From the NCBI GenBank assembly GCA_016716435.1, contig JADJWI010000003.1, forward strand, positions 558,001-622,000: a stretch of DNA of 64,000 nt, read 5' to 3'. Within the stretch, counting starts at the first letter, position 1, and the number at the start of each line of letters is the position of its first letter. This DNA comes from Acidobacteriota bacterium (lineage in GTDB: Bacteria; Acidobacteriota; Blastocatellia; Pyrinomonadales; Pyrinomonadaceae). The notes beneath the pieces are model-generated. The model was not told where the DNA came from. It worked only from the letters and a program-made list of their open reading frames with translations, and searched no databases. This document shows positions 52,548-61,700 of this stretch, one piece after another. The position numbers were made by a program, and so were the translations under genes.

Positions 52548-53360
52548 TCACTTCGCAACCGCCACGCGGAGGTACGTTGCCGGGATGACCGTCTTGCCGG
52601 TGCCGTTGCCGCGGTTCTCTTTTTCGAATAGTTCTGTGAGTTCGGCGGCGAGTTGTTCTTCCTTGCCGTTTGTGGCGGCGGCGTCAAAGGCGTTCATCGT
52701 CGGGCCGTAGTAGCGGCGGAAAGTATCGACGAAACCGGCGGGCGTGCCGTCAAAACGAAATGTAAATGTGTCGCGTGCAAACGAGATGTTTTCTGCGGCG
52801 GCACCGGCGGCCGTGAAGCGTTCAATGACGTGTTCCTCAACGCCCCACGTCATCGGCGAGACGAAACCCTCGGGCGGCGGCGGCGAATAGGCCGACGAGA
52901 TACGTAGTATCTGTGCGACCAGCGTCGGGTCGTTGGGGATCCAGTTGCCCATAAAGACGCGGCCGCCGGGCCGTGCGGCTCGGTACATCTCTTTCGCAAC
53001 GTCGCCGGGCCGCGGTGCGAACATCGCCCCGAAGACGCTCATAACGAGGTCAAAGCTGCCGTCGGCGACCTCGCCGAGCGTGGATACATCGCCTTCCTGA
53101 AAGCGGACGTTTGCGAGGCCCGCTTCCTCGGCTCGCCGATTGCCGGCGGCGACCAGATTGCTCGCGATATCGACGCCGAGGACGTCGGCACCGCGTTTGG
53201 CGGCGGGTATTGCGGTCGTCCCATCGCCGCAGCCGAGGTCAAGGACCTTTGTTCCGCTGCCGATGCCGAGGCTTTCGACCACGGCCTCGCCGCTCTCGCG
53301 CATGCTTGTGGCGATGCGTGTGAAATCACCCTTTTCCCAAAGTGCTTTGTTTGCGTTCAT
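52548..53360 (-). CDS. Class I SAM-dependent methyltransferase
   Basis: A 270-residue enzyme: MNANKALWEKGDFTRIATSM, VLDLGCGDGTTAIPAAKRGADV (SAM motif I), GVDIASNLV, FDLVMSVFGAMFAPRPG. Looks like UbiE/methyltransferase type 11 proteins. Substrate unknown. A GGAGAATTGAA site precedes the ATG. Confidence 0.85.
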   Translation of the reverse strand: MNANKALWEKGDFTRIATSMRESGEAVVESLGIGSGTKVLDLGCGDGTTAIPAAKRGADVLGVDIASNLVAAGNRRAEEAGLANVRFQEGDVSTLGEVADGSFDLVMSVFGAMFAPRPGDVAKEMYRAARPGGRVFMGNWIPNDPTLVAQILRISSAYSPPPPEGFVSPMTWGVEEHVIERFTAAGAAAENISFARDTFTFRFDGTPAGFVDTFRRYYGPTMNAFDAAATNGKEEQLAAELTELFEKENRGNGTGKTVIPATYLRVAVAK

Positions 53361-53495
53361 TTCAATTCTCCATTAACCCGGGCTTAAATTTTGTGGGGCC
53401 ATGTTCCCGATGATACAAAAGACGCTTTTCGCCGGCGGAAGCGGACATGCAGCGGGCGTAGTATAATGAACTTTTCGAAAAAAGGGAGATAAACT

Positions 53496-54050
53496 ATGGA
53501 AACAATAAAGATACTTGGGATCGCCGGAAGCATCAGAAAGGCCTCGCTCAACCGTGCGGCGCTTCGTGCAGCGGCGGAGTTCCTGCCTGAGGGTGCGGAG
53601 CTGACTACGTTTGAGATAGACGAAATACCGCCCTTTAACCAGGATAGCGAGGCGAACCCACCGGTGGTGGTTGCGGACCTCAAGTCGGCTATCCGCGATG
53701 CGGACGCGATACTTTTCGTCTCGCCGGAGTATAACTATTCGATTCCCGGTGTGCTCAAGAATGCCATCGACTGGGCGTCGCGGCCCTATGGCGACAGTGC
53801 CTGGGATGGCAAGCCGGCGGCGATCATGGGCGTTTCGGGCGGTGCGCTCGGCACGGCGAGAATGCAGTATGACCTCCGCAAGGTGATGGTATTTCTGAAT
53901 ATGTATCCGCTCAACCGGCCGGAAGTGATGATCGGCAACAGCGGCGAGCGGTTTGACGACGAGGGCAATCTGACCGATGATTCAACGCGGAAGATAATGG
54001 CGAAGCAGCTTGCGGCACTCGTCGAGTGGACACGAAAGCTGAAGAAATAG
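53496..54050 (+). CDS. NAD(P)H-dependent FMN reductase
   Basis: A 184-residue flavodoxin-fold quinone or azo reductase: LGIAGSIRKASLNRA (FMN phosphate loop), SPEYNYSIPGVLKNAIDWASRP, AAIMGVSGGALGTARMQY. Similar to chromate reductases. Preceded by a TATAAT box (53461-53466) and GGGAGA. The next ATG follows the stop directly. Confidence 0.88.
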   Translation: METIKILGIAGSIRKASLNRAALRAAAEFLPEGAELTTFEIDEIPPFNQDSEANPPVVVADLKSAIRDADAILFVSPEYNYSIPGVLKNAIDWASRPYGDSAWDGKPAAIMGVSGGALGTARMQYDLRKVMVFLNMYPLNRPEVMIGNSGERFDDEGNLTDDSTRKIMAKQLAALVEWTRKLKK

Positions 54051-54848
54051 ATGGGAAGAAGATCGGCGATAGTTAAAGAGATCACGGAGCGGCTCTCGAT
54101 GCCGCGGGTGCAGATCTCGATAATTCTTGCTCTAACGGCTGGCTCCGCCTTTATGGTTTCGGCCGTTTTATTGCGGCTTGATGTGACCGAGATGGCTCTC
54201 CGCTATCCGCTCGCCGTTATCGCCGGATACATCACTTTTCTCATTCTGCTCCGCATCTGGATCTGGCTTAATACTGAAGAGCCGCTCGGCGACCCGGACT
54301 TTGACGGCGGCGGCGACCTGACGCTCGCGGTGATGGACGGGCTCGACGATATCCGTATCGGCGGGTCTGCGGGCAGGACATTTGGTGGCGGCGGTGATTT
54401 TGCCGGTGCCGGTGCGGGCGGCGATTGGGGCGATGCGAAGTCCGTTCCTATGCCGGTCGGGTTTTCATCGGGCGGAAGCTCGTCCTCGCTTTCCACTGGT
54501 TCAAGCTCGGGAAGCGGGCTCGGGAGCTTTGACTTTGACCTCGACGATGGCCTTGCCCTTCTGTTGGTCGCGGCCATTCTGATCATCGCTTTTTCGGCGA
54601 TCATCTACGTTGTTTGGATCGCCCCGATCCTTTTTGCCGAGCTGCTCATAGATGCGGCCGTCGTCGGCTCGCTCTACAAACCCGTCAAGAACATCGAGCG
54701 TACCCACTGGCTGCTGACGGCGCTAAAAAAGACCGGAATCCCGGCCCTTGTCGTCCTCATACTTTTTGCCGTCGCCGGCTTTATAATGCAGGCCGCTGTA
54801 CCGGAAGCCGTAACCATCGGGGAATTTTTCCGGGCGGTGGTTGGATAA
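54051..54848 (+). CDS. Membrane protein with Gly/Ser-rich loop
   Basis: A 265-residue protein: two N-terminal helices (IILALTAGSAFMVSAVLL, LAVIAGYITFLILLRIWIW), a long Gly/Ser/Asp loop (GGGGDFAGAGAGGDWG, GGSSSSLSTGSSSGSG), then about three helices. No family recognised. It starts right after the FMN reductase stop (TAG then ATG), so it belongs to that operon. Confidence 0.7.
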   Translation: MGRRSAIVKEITERLSMPRVQISIILALTAGSAFMVSAVLLRLDVTEMALRYPLAVIAGYITFLILLRIWIWLNTEEPLGDPDFDGGGDLTLAVMDGLDDIRIGGSAGRTFGGGGDFAGAGAGGDWGDAKSVPMPVGFSSGGSSSSLSTGSSSGSGLGSFDFDLDDGLALLLVAAILIIAFSAIIYVVWIAPILFAELLIDAAVVGSLYKPVKNIERTHWLLTALKKTGIPALVVLILFAVAGFIMQAAVPEAVTIGEFFRAVVG

Positions 54849-54853
54849 GGCAA

Positions 54854-55273
54854 TTATGAGAGTTCGCCGGCGGGTGCGGGTTCGGTGGTTGGTTCGGCGA
54901 TTTCGCGGCGGTATGTTTTGATCCAGAGGATGTGGATGGTGACGCCGAGGGCGATGGCGACGAGCAGAAGGCTGACCCAGAGTTTTGCGGAAATGATCCA
55001 GATGCTGAATCCCATCGAGGCCCACAATAAGGATAACGTGCTCACCTTTTGCCGGACAGACATTCCGCCGCCCGATCTGTAATTGCGAATGTATCCGCCA
55101 AGCCAGCGATTATTCAGCAGCCAAGAATGGAAACGTTCGGAGCTGCGGGAATAGCAGTAAGCCGCCATTAGCAGGAAAACGGTCGTCGGCATCAGCGGCA
55201 AAAAGATGCCCAGCACCCCAAGGGCGACGAAGAGGGTGCCCGCAAAGATCAGTATTGCCTTTCTGATATCCAT
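54854..55273 (-). CDS. DUF454 (YbaN) family inner membrane protein
   Basis: A 139-residue protein: ILIFAGTLFVALGVLGIFLPLMPTT and FLLMAAYCYSRSSERFHSWLL, NRWLGGYIRNYRSG, the YbaN/DUF454 signature. Three to four helices. Function unknown. Confidence 0.87.
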   Translation of the reverse strand: MDIRKAILIFAGTLFVALGVLGIFLPLMPTTVFLLMAAYCYSRSSERFHSWLLNNRWLGGYIRNYRSGGGMSVRQKVSTLSLLWASMGFSIWIISAKLWVSLLLVAIALGVTIHILWIKTYRREIAEPTTEPAPAGELS

Positions 55274-55325
55274 CGCTGCTTTCGGAGATTATACCAATTT
55301 TAAACGCGAAAAATTAAATCGATAT

Positions 55326-56000
55326 ATGCCACAAGACGCAATGACACCGAACTTTTTGCCTCTGAGCCCGGTCGAACTCGGTTCGGCGGAACAGGCGAGC
55401 CGGGCCTCGGGTTTTCTTGATCTAATGAACCGGCGGCGGACGGTGCGGGAATTTTCGCCGCGGGATGTGCCGATCGAGCTTATTGAAAAGGCGGTCGCGA
55501 CGGCCGGAACGGCGCCTTCGGGGGCGAATATGCAGCCGTGGCGGTTTGTCGTTGTCCGCGATGCGGAAGTGAAAAGGAAGATACGCGAAGCGGCCGAGAA
55601 AGAAGAGCACGAAAGCTATAACAGCCGGATGAGCGAGAAATGGCTGCGACGGCTTGCCCCGTTGGGCACGGACGAGAACAAGCCTTTTCTGGAGATCGCA
55701 CCGTACCTGATCATCGTCTTTCGCATCACGTCCATCGAAGAAAATGGCGAGACGGAGCCGACGTATTACTCGCAGGAATCGGTTGGGATTGCGGTCGGGC
55801 TGCTGCTCGCCGCTCTGCACAACATGGGCCTCGCAACGCTGACCCACACACCAAGCCCGATGAAATTTTTGCAAGAGATACTCGGCCGCCCGCGCAACGA
55901 AGTGCCCTTCGTCCTCATCCCGGTCGGTTATCCGGCCGAGGATGCCCGCGTTCCCGACATCAAGCGAAAACCGCTTGAGGAGATAATGATCATCGTATAG
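55326..56000 (+). CDS. Nitroreductase family protein
   Basis: A 224-residue FMN-dependent oxidoreductase: LMNRRRTVREFSPRDVPIELI, APSGANMQPWRFVVVRD, GIAVGLLLAALHNMGLATLTH, FVLIPVGYPAED. Similar to iodotyrosine deiodinase-like nitroreductases. ATG 55326 was chosen; the open frame further upstream is antisense to the DUF454 gene. Confidence 0.87.
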   Translation: MPQDAMTPNFLPLSPVELGSAEQASRASGFLDLMNRRRTVREFSPRDVPIELIEKAVATAGTAPSGANMQPWRFVVVRDAEVKRKIREAAEKEEHESYNSRMSEKWLRRLAPLGTDENKPFLEIAPYLIIVFRITSIEENGETEPTYYSQESVGIAVGLLLAALHNMGLATLTHTPSPMKFLQEILGRPRNEVPFVLIPVGYPAEDARVPDIKRKPLEEIMIIV

Positions 56001-56013
56001 CTGGCACTGGCCC

Positions 56014-56601
56014 TTAAGCAGACATCAACCGTGCGAACTCTCCGCGGATCGGCGATATCTCGCCGCCATCGTAGAATCGCAGCAGAGCATCAGGCGATAC
56101 TCCGGCCCGGTAACTCACGAGCAGTTCGTCCGGGTCATATTCGACGCCGACCGGATTGACCTCGAAGCCCGTTTTCATGAAAGCACTTGCCTCCTCACCC
56201 GAACTCAAAAGATCGACCTGAAACTCCATCTGATTCCCGTCGGGGTCGGCGTAATACATAGACACGGTAATGCCGTGGTGAATGCACCAGTAGGGCGAGA
56301 TGCCTCTCGCCTTCAGCAAAGCATAATTCTCCAACAGGTCGCCAATGCCCTCGAGCGTATAGCCGACATGGTCAACGCCAATCGCATCGCTCTTTTCGAT
56401 CGCTCCGCCGTCCGGCTGCAAAACGTTCATATCGGCGAACGCAAAACGATGATGCTCGTCGTCGTAGGTCATGAACGCAAGTGCCGGGTTCTTAAACTGA
56501 ATGCGAGCATCGAAAACGGTCGAGTACCATTCCAGCATTTCTTGAAAACGCCGAGTGCGGTAAACGATGTGAGCGAATCTCGTAGGGCGTGCGATTTTCA
56601 T
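56014..56601 (-). CDS. VOC-family dioxygenase-like protein
   Basis: A 195-residue VOC protein with possible metal ligands His in RFAHIVYRTRRF, His in GVDHVGYTLEG and Glu in GNQMEFQVDLL, the facial triad of extradiol dioxygenases. The ATG at 56601 (MKIARPTRF) has a GGAGG site just upstream. First... last gene of a minus-strand cluster running from 60331 to here. Confidence 0.8.
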   Translation of the reverse strand: MKIARPTRFAHIVYRTRRFQEMLEWYSTVFDARIQFKNPALAFMTYDDEHHRFAFADMNVLQPDGGAIEKSDAIGVDHVGYTLEGIGDLLENYALLKARGISPYWCIHHGITVSMYYADPDGNQMEFQVDLLSSGEEASAFMKTGFEVNPVGVEYDPDELLVSYRAGVSPDALLRFYDGGEISPIRGEFARLMSA

Positions 56602-56643
56602 ATTTTCCTCCATTTGGTGTGCACGAGTTCGGGCTGATCTGAC

Positions 56644-58164
56644 CTATTTGGAGATACGGTTGAGCGTACGCCCGGCGACCTGAACGCCAGAAACGTTGCC
56701 GTTCACAGGGTTGAGATTGAATGTCACGATAGAGATTCCGCGCCACCGTTGCTCCCACTTCACGTTGAATGCATCGACCTGTCGATGTTCGAGTTCTCCG
56801 ACGGGCTTACCGTTTATCATCAGACGAAGTTTTTCGTTTGAAAACCTGACCTCGATCTCGCCTATAAAGTCGTCGCGGTAACGCCCCGCATATGCGGACA
56901 GAGGCCGGCTCGGCTTCGTATCTTTCAGGTTCGCGGCGAGCTGTGCGCTTGATTGCTTTTCAGCATTCGCTTCGAGCTCGTCGTACATCTTTTTGAATTC
57001 CACGCTCCAATCGCGGCCCTTCGGATCGTCGAAACCGAAGACGTCAAACACCTTGTAAACGAGTGCATGCCTGAGCTGGGTCTGATCGATATTGCCAAAG
57101 ACGTAAACGCCGACCTTTTTGTCCCTAAGCAAACCAACTATCGCGGTCCTGCCCGCAAGGCTACCCGTGTGGATATCAGCCTTCAGCCCGCGGTAATCGT
57201 GCTGAAACCACCCCAGACCGTATGTCGCCCAGTTTGGTTTCAGAATGCTATACGTCGGATACGCGGCAGGCGTCGTCATAACTTGCGGGCGAAAGATCTC
57301 GTTCAATATTGTTTGGCTAACGAACGGCTTGCCGTCCACCCTGTGGTTATTCAACAAGAAGTTCATCCAGATCGCCATATCGTCGGAGGTTGACCAAACC
57401 GAGCCCGCCGGGCCGATCTCATCGGCATACATTTCGGGAATGACCTCGACCTTGCCGTCGATCCTGTAATGAGCCGACGAACGGTTTGCGTAGCTTAGTC
57501 CGCCGCGGATCGTCGCAAATGTGTTCTTCATTCCAAGCGGCGCGAATACTCGTTCCATCATGAACCGCTCCCACGTCATTCCCGAGACCTTTTCGATGAT
57601 CTTGCCCGCGACCAAATACATTACGTTCTGGTACACAAACCCGCCGCGAAATGGATATACCGGCGAAACGTGCTGCATTCGTCTGAGAATTTCATCGCTT
57701 GAATAATCAAAGGCCCACGCCCACAAAATGTCGGTGTTCGGCATACCGGCGTTGTGTGTGAACAGGTCGCGCACCTTTAGCTGGCTCGTGATATAGGGGT
57801 CGTTGACCCTGAATCCAGGAAGGTGGTCGATGACGTTGTCGTCCCATTTGAGCTTGCCTTCGTCAACAAGCAATCCCATCGCGACGGCGGTCATCGCCTT
57901 GGTCGTTGACATCGCGCCAAAGAGCGTTCGGTTGTCAACGGCCTCGGGCTTACCGATATCGCGAACGCCATAACCCTTTGAGAGCAGGACTTTGCCATCC
58001 TGAACGACAGCGACCGAAATGCCTGGAATGTCCCACGTTTTCTGTGCTGCTCCAATGTATCGGTCAAGCTCGTCAACTCGAGGTTGGGCAGTCTGCGCAT
58101 TCGCAGTAAAAGCGAACGCGACTGTCATTGTCATCAGCAAAAGGAATGTAAGTTGTTTCGTCAT
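56644..58164 (-). CDS. Secreted serine hydrolase, beta-lactamase family
   Basis: A 506-residue enzyme: signal peptide (AFTANAQ), Ser86-x-x-Lys89 in GAMSTTKAMTA, Tyr-Gln-Asn in FVYQNVMYLVAG, IHTGSLAGRT as KTG-like motif, and a C-terminal DUF3471-like domain (RPLSAYAGRYRDDFIGEIEV). Probably a periplasmic esterase or peptidase. Member of the catabolic-looking cluster. Confidence 0.87.
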   Translation of the reverse strand: MTKQLTFLLLMTMTVAFAFTANAQTAQPRVDELDRYIGAAQKTWDIPGISVAVVQDGKVLLSKGYGVRDIGKPEAVDNRTLFGAMSTTKAMTAVAMGLLVDEGKLKWDDNVIDHLPGFRVNDPYITSQLKVRDLFTHNAGMPNTDILWAWAFDYSSDEILRRMQHVSPVYPFRGGFVYQNVMYLVAGKIIEKVSGMTWERFMMERVFAPLGMKNTFATIRGGLSYANRSSAHYRIDGKVEVIPEMYADEIGPAGSVWSTSDDMAIWMNFLLNNHRVDGKPFVSQTILNEIFRPQVMTTPAAYPTYSILKPNWATYGLGWFQHDYRGLKADIHTGSLAGRTAIVGLLRDKKVGVYVFGNIDQTQLRHALVYKVFDVFGFDDPKGRDWSVEFKKMYDELEANAEKQSSAQLAANLKDTKPSRPLSAYAGRYRDDFIGEIEVRFSNEKLRLMINGKPVGELEHRQVDAFNVKWEQRWRGISIVTFNLNPVNGNVSGVQVAGRTLNRISK

Positions 58165-58189
58165 ATCGTCGTTCTCCGGCCTACGCTAT

Positions 58190-58951
58190 TTAAACCGTCA
58201 TCGTAAATCCTCCGTCCGGTGTAAGAGTAGTGCCAGTTATGTAGCTTGCTTCGTCGGAACAAAGGAACAAGATCGCGGACGCGATCTCTTCCGGCTTGCC
58301 GACGCGTCGGACGTGGACCTGCGGCACCATGGCATTATCGAAAGGCTCGTCGCCGATGATGCCGCGGATCCGTTGGTGCATCGGCGTATCAACAAACCCC
58401 GGGCAGACGATGTTTACTCTGATTCCGTGCGGTGCGAGCTCGGCGGACGCGCTTGTCGTCAAGCCGACCTGTCCGTGCTTCGAAGCGACATATGCGGCTC
58501 CTGACCCGAAACCGAGAAAAGAGTTCACCGAGCCTACATTGACTATCGCTCCGCCGTGCCCGCCATCGAGCATCGCTCGTGCCTCGTATCGCAGACATAG
58601 ATAGTTACCTTTCAGGTTGATGTCGAGGACCTTGTCCCAGTCATCTTCCTCGAGATCGACAATGTTCGCGATCCTGCCTTCGATGCCGGCATTATTCACC
58701 GCGTAATCGAGCCGTCCAAACGTCGCGATAGCGTGAGCCACCATCTTCTCGACGTCCTGAGCATTGGACACATCGGTCTTGATAGCAGTCGCTTTCCCGC
58801 CAGCGGCCTCGATCTCAGCCACCAGCGTGTCGAGCTCCTCTTGCCGTCTGGCCGCAAGCACTACGCTCGCCCCCTTGGCGGCAAACGCCGTGGCCGTCGC
58901 CCTCCCGATCCCGCTGCTCGCTCCAGTTATCAGTGCAACTTTATCTTTCAT
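58190..58951 (-). CDS. Short-chain dehydrogenase/reductase
   Basis: A 253-residue classical SDR: ALITGASSGIGRATATAFA (NADP-binding TGxxxGIG), NAGIEG, catalytic Ser in VGSVNSFLG and YVASK (Tyr-x-x-x-Lys), with ILFLCSDEASYITGTTLTPDGG at the C-terminus. Substrate unknown. Located in the cluster with a cyclase and NTF2-like protein. Confidence 0.9.
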   Translation of the reverse strand: MKDKVALITGASSGIGRATATAFAAKGASVVLAARRQEELDTLVAEIEAAGGKATAIKTDVSNAQDVEKMVAHAIATFGRLDYAVNNAGIEGRIANIVDLEEDDWDKVLDINLKGNYLCLRYEARAMLDGGHGGAIVNVGSVNSFLGFGSGAAYVASKHGQVGLTTSASAELAPHGIRVNIVCPGFVDTPMHQRIRGIIGDEPFDNAMVPQVHVRRVGKPEEIASAILFLCSDEASYITGTTLTPDGGFTMTV

Positions 58952-58979
58952 AATTAGCTTCCTTTCGTTTGCTCATTGA

Positions 58980-59936
58980 TCACCTTATCGCGATAGGGTT
59001 GATCCACGCCTGCACGCTGCCGGTTATCCGCGTCGGGCCTAGGGTGAAGAACGACTCCCAGGCTTTGTCTCGTGCCATCTCGTCAAGTTTGAGGTTTTCG
59101 AGAATGTAGATCCCATTTTCGGCGAGAAGTATCTGATGAACCTCATAGAGTCCCGCATCCTTTTCAAATGGGATCACCTCGAAATTTGCTGTGTCAGCAC
59201 CGACCGCGGCAACGCCCAGCGAGGCGAGATAGCGGGCTCCTTCACGGCCGAGGCCGGGATTAGCCGCGATGAATCGCTTGTCGTCCTTGCCCAAAAGGCT
59301 CATCCATCCTGTATAAAGTAGTACGATGTCGCCTTTTTCGATCGCTCTGAGGCCCTGCCGTTTCATTGCACCTTCGATCTCGGCCCGGTTAAAAGCGACG
59401 CCTTCCTTCACAATATCGGTTCCGAGATAGCCTGCCATGTCGAGCAAAACGGCTCGCGTAGCAATAGCCGGAACATTTTCGATCCCGAGTTTTGTAAGGC
59501 CGTCTACTCGAGAAAAGTCGTTTGCCTTGTTGCAGTTAAAATAAAGCCCGTCAATTCCTGCGTGACCCAGACCGTCGATTTGCGAACCGACGCCGATCCA
59601 TCCCGTTATAAGGTCATCGTTAAAAGTCGTCTTCGTCGGCCCCCACGATGCACCGCCGGCCTGGTCCGGTTGTAACACTGTGAGCGAAAACGTGCGATGG
59701 CCATATGCCGCCGTGTTCTTATTGGTCTCAATACCGAGCCGATAGGCCTTTCCCGTCGTCACCAGTTTCGACGCGGCAAGCGTCTTCGCAGGGGTGACGT
59801 GGTTGATGTTCCCGATCTGATCGTTCGGGCCAAAATTTGACGCCGTTGGACACGGCTTTTCTTGAGCGAGCATTAGGCCCGCAAACATGGCAATGCCTAC
59901 GATCGCCATCAGACCGTGATTCGATCGTCTTTTCAT
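58980..59936 (-). CDS. Secreted cyclase-family protein (kynurenine formamidase-like)
   Basis: A 318-residue protein: signal peptide (IVGIAMFAGLMLAQEKP), NINHVTPAKTLAASKLV, and GSQIDGLGHAG in place of the metal motif GTHxDxxxH, then KGDIVLLYTGW and VGADTANFEVIPF. The usual metal-binding His next to Thr is Gln, as in a subgroup of the family. ATG 59936 was chosen over 60149. Confidence 0.8.
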   Translation of the reverse strand: MKRRSNHGLMAIVGIAMFAGLMLAQEKPCPTASNFGPNDQIGNINHVTPAKTLAASKLVTTGKAYRLGIETNKNTAAYGHRTFSLTVLQPDQAGGASWGPTKTTFNDDLITGWIGVGSQIDGLGHAGIDGLYFNCNKANDFSRVDGLTKLGIENVPAIATRAVLLDMAGYLGTDIVKEGVAFNRAEIEGAMKRQGLRAIEKGDIVLLYTGWMSLLGKDDKRFIAANPGLGREGARYLASLGVAAVGADTANFEVIPFEKDAGLYEVHQILLAENGIYILENLKLDEMARDKAWESFFTLGPTRITGSVQAWINPIAIR

Positions 59937-59950
59937 ATTGTCTCCAGTTC

Positions 59951-60331
59951 TCAGACCTCGGGGTGCAAGTAGAACACCTTGCTGATGATCTTCCACTCGC
60001 CGTCGGTTTTGAGCAGCGTGAACATATCTGTGAACCGGTGGCCGGTCCAGTTGTCGAGTTCGAGGCGGACGGTGGCGATGGTGCCTTCGATATCGATGTT
60101 GGCGATGTTCGACTTCAATTCGGCTGCGGGGCCATTGCCGTCGATCCAATCGAAAAGGCCCTGGATCGGCCCGGCGATCAGATCTTCGCCAAGATAACCG
60201 TGGATGGTCGCGGTCGGGTGAAAGGCGGGCTGCATATCCGAGCTTTTGCCCGAAATGCCGCCACTAATGTAGGTGTCGATCACTTTAGCGATCGCTTCGC
60301 GTTCGCCAGACTGTGCTGATGCTGTTGTCAT
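59951..60331 (-). CDS. NTF2-like (lumazine-binding type) protein
   Basis: A 126-residue cone-fold protein: AIAKVIDTYISGGISG, MQPAFHPTATIHGYLGEDL, LDNWTGHRFTDMFTLLKTDGEWKI. Members act as isomerases, cyclases or binding proteins. First gene of the cluster that runs down to 56014, 14 nt before the cyclase. Confidence 0.8.
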   Translation of the reverse strand: MTTASAQSGEREAIAKVIDTYISGGISGKSSDMQPAFHPTATIHGYLGEDLIAGPIQGLFDWIDGNGPAAELKSNIANIDIEGTIATVRLELDNWTGHRFTDMFTLLKTDGEWKIISKVFYLHPEV

Positions 60332-60430
60332 AATTTGCCTCCTGGGGAAAGACTGCTTTTACCCTATCCCATTTCCGGCTTAGCTGAAAGCGCCATAGCC
60401 ATGGCGACCGATCGCGGCCGTCGCAAGATG

Positions 60431-61693
60431 CTATTCGTACCTGAGAGCGTCGATCGGGTGCAGATTTGCGGCCTTCCATGCGGGCCAGAGCCCGAAGCCG
60501 ACTCCCATCGCCACCGAAACGCCAAAGCCGACGATCGGAGCCCAAAGCGGAACGTAAGTCGGCAGGAAAGTCTGGATTATAAGAGACAGTCCGATCCCGA
60601 TCGCGATCCCGAGAATGCCGCCGAGGCCGGTCAGGGTCGCGGCCTCGATCAGAAACTGCGTGATGATGTCGATCTTTCTGGCGCCGATCGCCTTACGGAT
60701 CCCGATCTCTTTGGTCCTTTCCGTAACGCTTACCAGCATGATGTTCATCACACCGATACCGCCGATCAAAAGGCCGACGCTTGAGATCGCCACCATCAAA
60801 AGAAAAACGCCGCCGGTGATCGCGCCGAATTGCTCGATTATCTGTTCCGAGGTCTGAACGCCGAAGTTGTCCGGTTTGCCTTGTTCAACGCCGCGGCGTT
60901 TCCGCAGAATTGTTCTCACTTCTTCGAGGGCCTCTTTCATACGGCCCGGCTTGGCGGTCGTCATTATGAAGCAGTCCTCATTGGCCGGGTAAAGCTGCTT
61001 GATGGTCTTGAACGGAAGATAAACGGCCTTGTTCTCGTTGTTCGGGTCCTCGGCTCCGACCAGAAAGATCTCACGTTCCTTCAAAACCCCGATGATGCGG
61101 TACTTTGTCCCTTCGATCTGGATGTCGTTCCCAAGGGCAACGCTCGTCGGGAAAAGGACATTGGCAACATCGTAGCCGATAACGGCGACCCGCTGGCGGC
61201 TGGCCTCTTCGTCGGGTGAAAAATAACGCCCTTCGGCGATCTCGGTCACACCCATCTTGAAATAGTCGGACGTCGTACCCTGAACCGTCGCGTTGGTCAT
61301 CTCGATCTCTTTATTGCGGACATTGACCCGCTGGGTGAACGGGCCGCTCGTGAAATCGACCGGCGACATGAACGGGGCCGAAAGCTCGCACGACTCACAC
61401 TCGGCACGGATAGCAATGGCATCTTCCTCAACGAGTGGCTTTCGGGTTCGTTCCTCGACCGAGGGTGTGAAGTTGAAACCGGGGTCGAACTTGAAGGCGT
61501 AGATCGAATTCGTCCCAAAGCTCTCGATCTCCTTTGAGACGCGGGAGTCTATCCCCGAAACGAATGCCGCGATGACGATGACGGTCGTCGTGCCGACCAC
61601 AACGCCGAGAATGGTCAGAAACGACCGGAGCTTGTTCTGCCGGAGCGTATCGAACGCCATCAGGAGATTCTCTTTGAATTCCGCTCGTATCAT
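60431..61693 (-). CDS. ABC transporter permease, MacB/FtsX type
   Basis: A 420-residue permease: N-terminal helix (KLRSFLTILGVVVGTTTVIVI), periplasmic core (about 50-290) and three C-terminal helices with ITGGVFLLMVAISSVGLLIGGIGVMNIMLVSVTERTKEIG split across the FtsX domain. Such proteins form mechanotransmission pumps with an ATPase. No ATPase gene is adjacent. Tandem with the similar permease at 61701, 7 nt upstream. Confidence 0.9.
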   Translation of the reverse strand: MIRAEFKENLLMAFDTLRQNKLRSFLTILGVVVGTTTVIVIAAFVSGIDSRVSKEIESFGTNSIYAFKFDPGFNFTPSVEERTRKPLVEEDAIAIRAECESCELSAPFMSPVDFTSGPFTQRVNVRNKEIEMTNATVQGTTSDYFKMGVTEIAEGRYFSPDEEASRQRVAVIGYDVANVLFPTSVALGNDIQIEGTKYRIIGVLKEREIFLVGAEDPNNENKAVYLPFKTIKQLYPANEDCFIMTTAKPGRMKEALEEVRTILRKRRGVEQGKPDNFGVQTSEQIIEQFGAITGGVFLLMVAISSVGLLIGGIGVMNIMLVSVTERTKEIGIRKAIGARKIDIITQFLIEAATLTGLGGILGIAIGIGLSLIIQTFLPTYVPLWAPIVGFGVSVAMGVGFGLWPAWKAANLHPIDALRYE

Positions 61694-61700
61694 TCGGGAT